Assembly (NCBI GenBank): GCA_002408465.1
Contig: DHSM01000026.1
Span: 1 to 22,466, forward strand
Reading direction: 5' to 3'
Source of the DNA: Firmicutes bacterium UBA5286
GTDB taxonomy: Bacteria > Bacillota > Proteinivoracia > UBA4975
DNA: 22,466 nucleotides
Shown here: piece by piece, positions 21,519 to 22,466 of the stretch
Layout of the letters: every line of letters starts with the position of its first letter
Numbering within the stretch: the stretch's first letter is position 1
Notes under the pieces: model-generated
Database searches by the model: none
Seen by the model: the letters and a program-made list of their open reading frames with translations, nothing else
What the model was told of the DNA's origin: nothing
Program-made: the position numbers and the translations under genes

Positions 21519-22466
21519 ATGACACTTACTGAAAATGCACGCAAAGTTCTTGAGAAGCGCTACCTGGTCAAAGAAGACGGAAAGGTAGCTGAGAGCCCGG
21601 AGGATATGTTCCGGCGGGTTGCCAAGAATATTGCTTTGGCTGAAGAAAATTACCCCAGCGGAGACAAGGAGAAATGGGCCGAAGAATTCTATAAACTAAT
21701 GACCTCCCAGGATTTTTTGCCTAACTCTCCTACCCTCATGAATGCCGGTCGGGATTTGCAGCAACTGGCTGCCTGCTTTGTCTTGCCGGTGAAAGACACC
21801 ATGGAAGACATCTTCGACTCCATCAAATACGCAGCCTTGATTCATAAAAGCGGCGGCGGCACAGGCTTTTCCTTTTCCCGCCTCCGTCCGAAAAATGACT
21901 TGGTAATGTCTACCGGCGGCGTTGCCAGCGGCCCGGTTTCATTTATGAAAGTATTTAACTCTGCTACCGAGGCGGTTAAGCAGGGCGGCACCCGCAGGGG
22001 CGCCAATATGGGAATGCTGCGGGTGGACCATCCGGATATTCTTAGCTTCATCACTGCCAAAGAAGACAATAGCGAACTGACCAATTTCAACATCTCAGTC
22101 GCTCTCACCGAGGAATTTATGGACGCCGTCAAGGCCGACCGAGATTACTCCCTCATTAACCCCAGGGACGGACAGCCAACGTCTGCCCTGCAAGCCAAGA
22201 AAGTATTTGACAAGTTAGTGGACGCCGCCTGGTGCAACGGCGAACCAGGCATCATCTTTCTCGACCGGGTCAACAAAGACAACCCCACCCCCCAGCTGGG
22301 AGATATAGAGAGCACCAATCCCTGCGGCGAACAGCCTCTGCTCCCCTATGAAGCATGCAATTTGGGTTCTATTAACATTTCCCGCTTTGTCAAAGACGGC
22401 GCCATTGATTACCGGCGTCTGGAACAGGTGGTCCACGCGGCAGTCCGGTTTTTGGATAATGTAATT
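21519..22466 (+). CDS. nrdJ: B12-dependent (class II) ribonucleotide reductase, N-terminal part, cut by window end
   Basis: Reduces ribonucleotides to deoxyribonucleotides using adenosylcobalamin to make the thiyl radical, with no need of oxygen. The 316 residues present run from the ATG to the window end without a stop; the full protein is usually 700 or more residues. Visible landmarks are MNAGRDLQQLAACFVLPV (first active-site Cys region), HKSGGGTGFSFSRLRP, GGTRRGANMGML, and NPCGEQPLLPYEACNLGSIN, which contains the Cys that carries the radical and the Glu beside it. GAGGGG precedes ATG 21519. The preceding promoter carries two NrdR boxes. Cobalamin use is inferred from the family; the far C-terminal part lies outside the window. 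Confidence 0.93.
   Translation, partial: MTLTENARKVLEKRYLVKEDGKVAESPEDMFRRVAKNIALAEENYPSGDKEKWAEEFYKLMTSQDFLPNSPTLMNAGRDLQQLAACFVLPVKDTMEDIFDSIKYAALIHKSGGGTGFSFSRLRPKNDLVMSTGGVASGPVSFMKVFNSATEAVKQGGTRRGANMGMLRVDHPDILSFITAKEDNSELTNFNISVALTEEFMDAVKADRDYSLINPRDGQPTSALQAKKVFDKLVDAAWCNGEPGIIFLDRVNKDNPTPQLGDIESTNPCGEQPLLPYEACNLGSINISRFVKDGAIDYRRLEQVVHAAVRFLDNVI

Noticed and set aside
1..22466. CRISPR arrays, tRNA genes, intact insertion sequences or prophage genes
   Set aside because: No regularly spaced repeats, cloverleaf sequences, transposase or phage-like proteins are seen in the window.

Overview
The window looks like a chromosomal segment of an endospore-forming, probably anaerobic member of the Firmicutes (Clostridia-like). 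Three things support this. Most genes stand in the order known from the origin-proximal region of Bacillus subtilis (csfB, yaaO, tmk, darA, holB, ricT, yabA, yabB, rsmI, abrB, metS position, tatD, yabE, rnmV, rsmA, yabG, veg). Several genes are sporulation-specific (spoVB-like, csfB/gin, yabG, a SipL-like SPOCS-LysM protein). The window ends in a B12-dependent (class II) ribonucleotide reductase, typical of anaerobes. I cannot name the genus.

Layout. Positions 1-20 are the 3' end of a 5S rRNA, so the window begins just inside the end of an rRNA operon, followed by a strong terminator and what looks like a second, decayed 5S fragment (about 120-165). Positions 167-2932 are AT-rich accessory DNA: a minus-strand pair encoding an unknown membrane protein and an unknown exported protein, a decayed C-terminal fragment of a histidine phosphatase, and a tandem-GNAT acetyltransferase. 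Positions 3102-4947 hold a small membrane protein and a SpoVB-type flippase on the minus strand. guaB (5116-6567) and csfB (6640-6816) follow on the plus strand. From 6888 to 12732 eight plus-strand genes overlap or nearly touch and look like one operon: decarboxylase (yaaO-type), tmk, darA, holB, ricT, yabA, trmN6, rsmI. abrB is on the minus strand, with a hairpin terminator shared with the end of rsmI. From 13088 the plus strand resumes with a MetRS-like gene, tatD, yabE, rnmV, rsmA, yabG, veg, the sipL-like gene and nrdJ (cut by the window end).

How the genes work together. The block mixes nucleotide supply (guaB, tmk, nrdJ), replication (holB, yabA), rRNA and tRNA maturation or modification (rnmV, rsmA, rsmI, trmN6), c-di-AMP sensing (darA), and sporulation and transition-state control (abrB, csfB, ricT, yabG, spoVB-like, sipL-like). 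RnmV matures 5S rRNA, whose 3' end opens the window.

The most unusual item is the gene at 13088-14827. It occupies the metS position and keeps the zinc knuckle, helical domain and C-terminal tRNA-binding OB domain of methionyl-tRNA synthetase, but both class I catalytic signatures (HIGH and KMSKS) and the GKD segment are missing from an intact reading frame. It reads as a catalytically dead MetRS paralogue. Other points of note are a textbook pair of NrdR boxes bracketing the nrdJ -10 element, tandem consensus promoters before veg with two mutually exclusive hairpins upstream, and a short leader ORF overlapping the start of rsmA.
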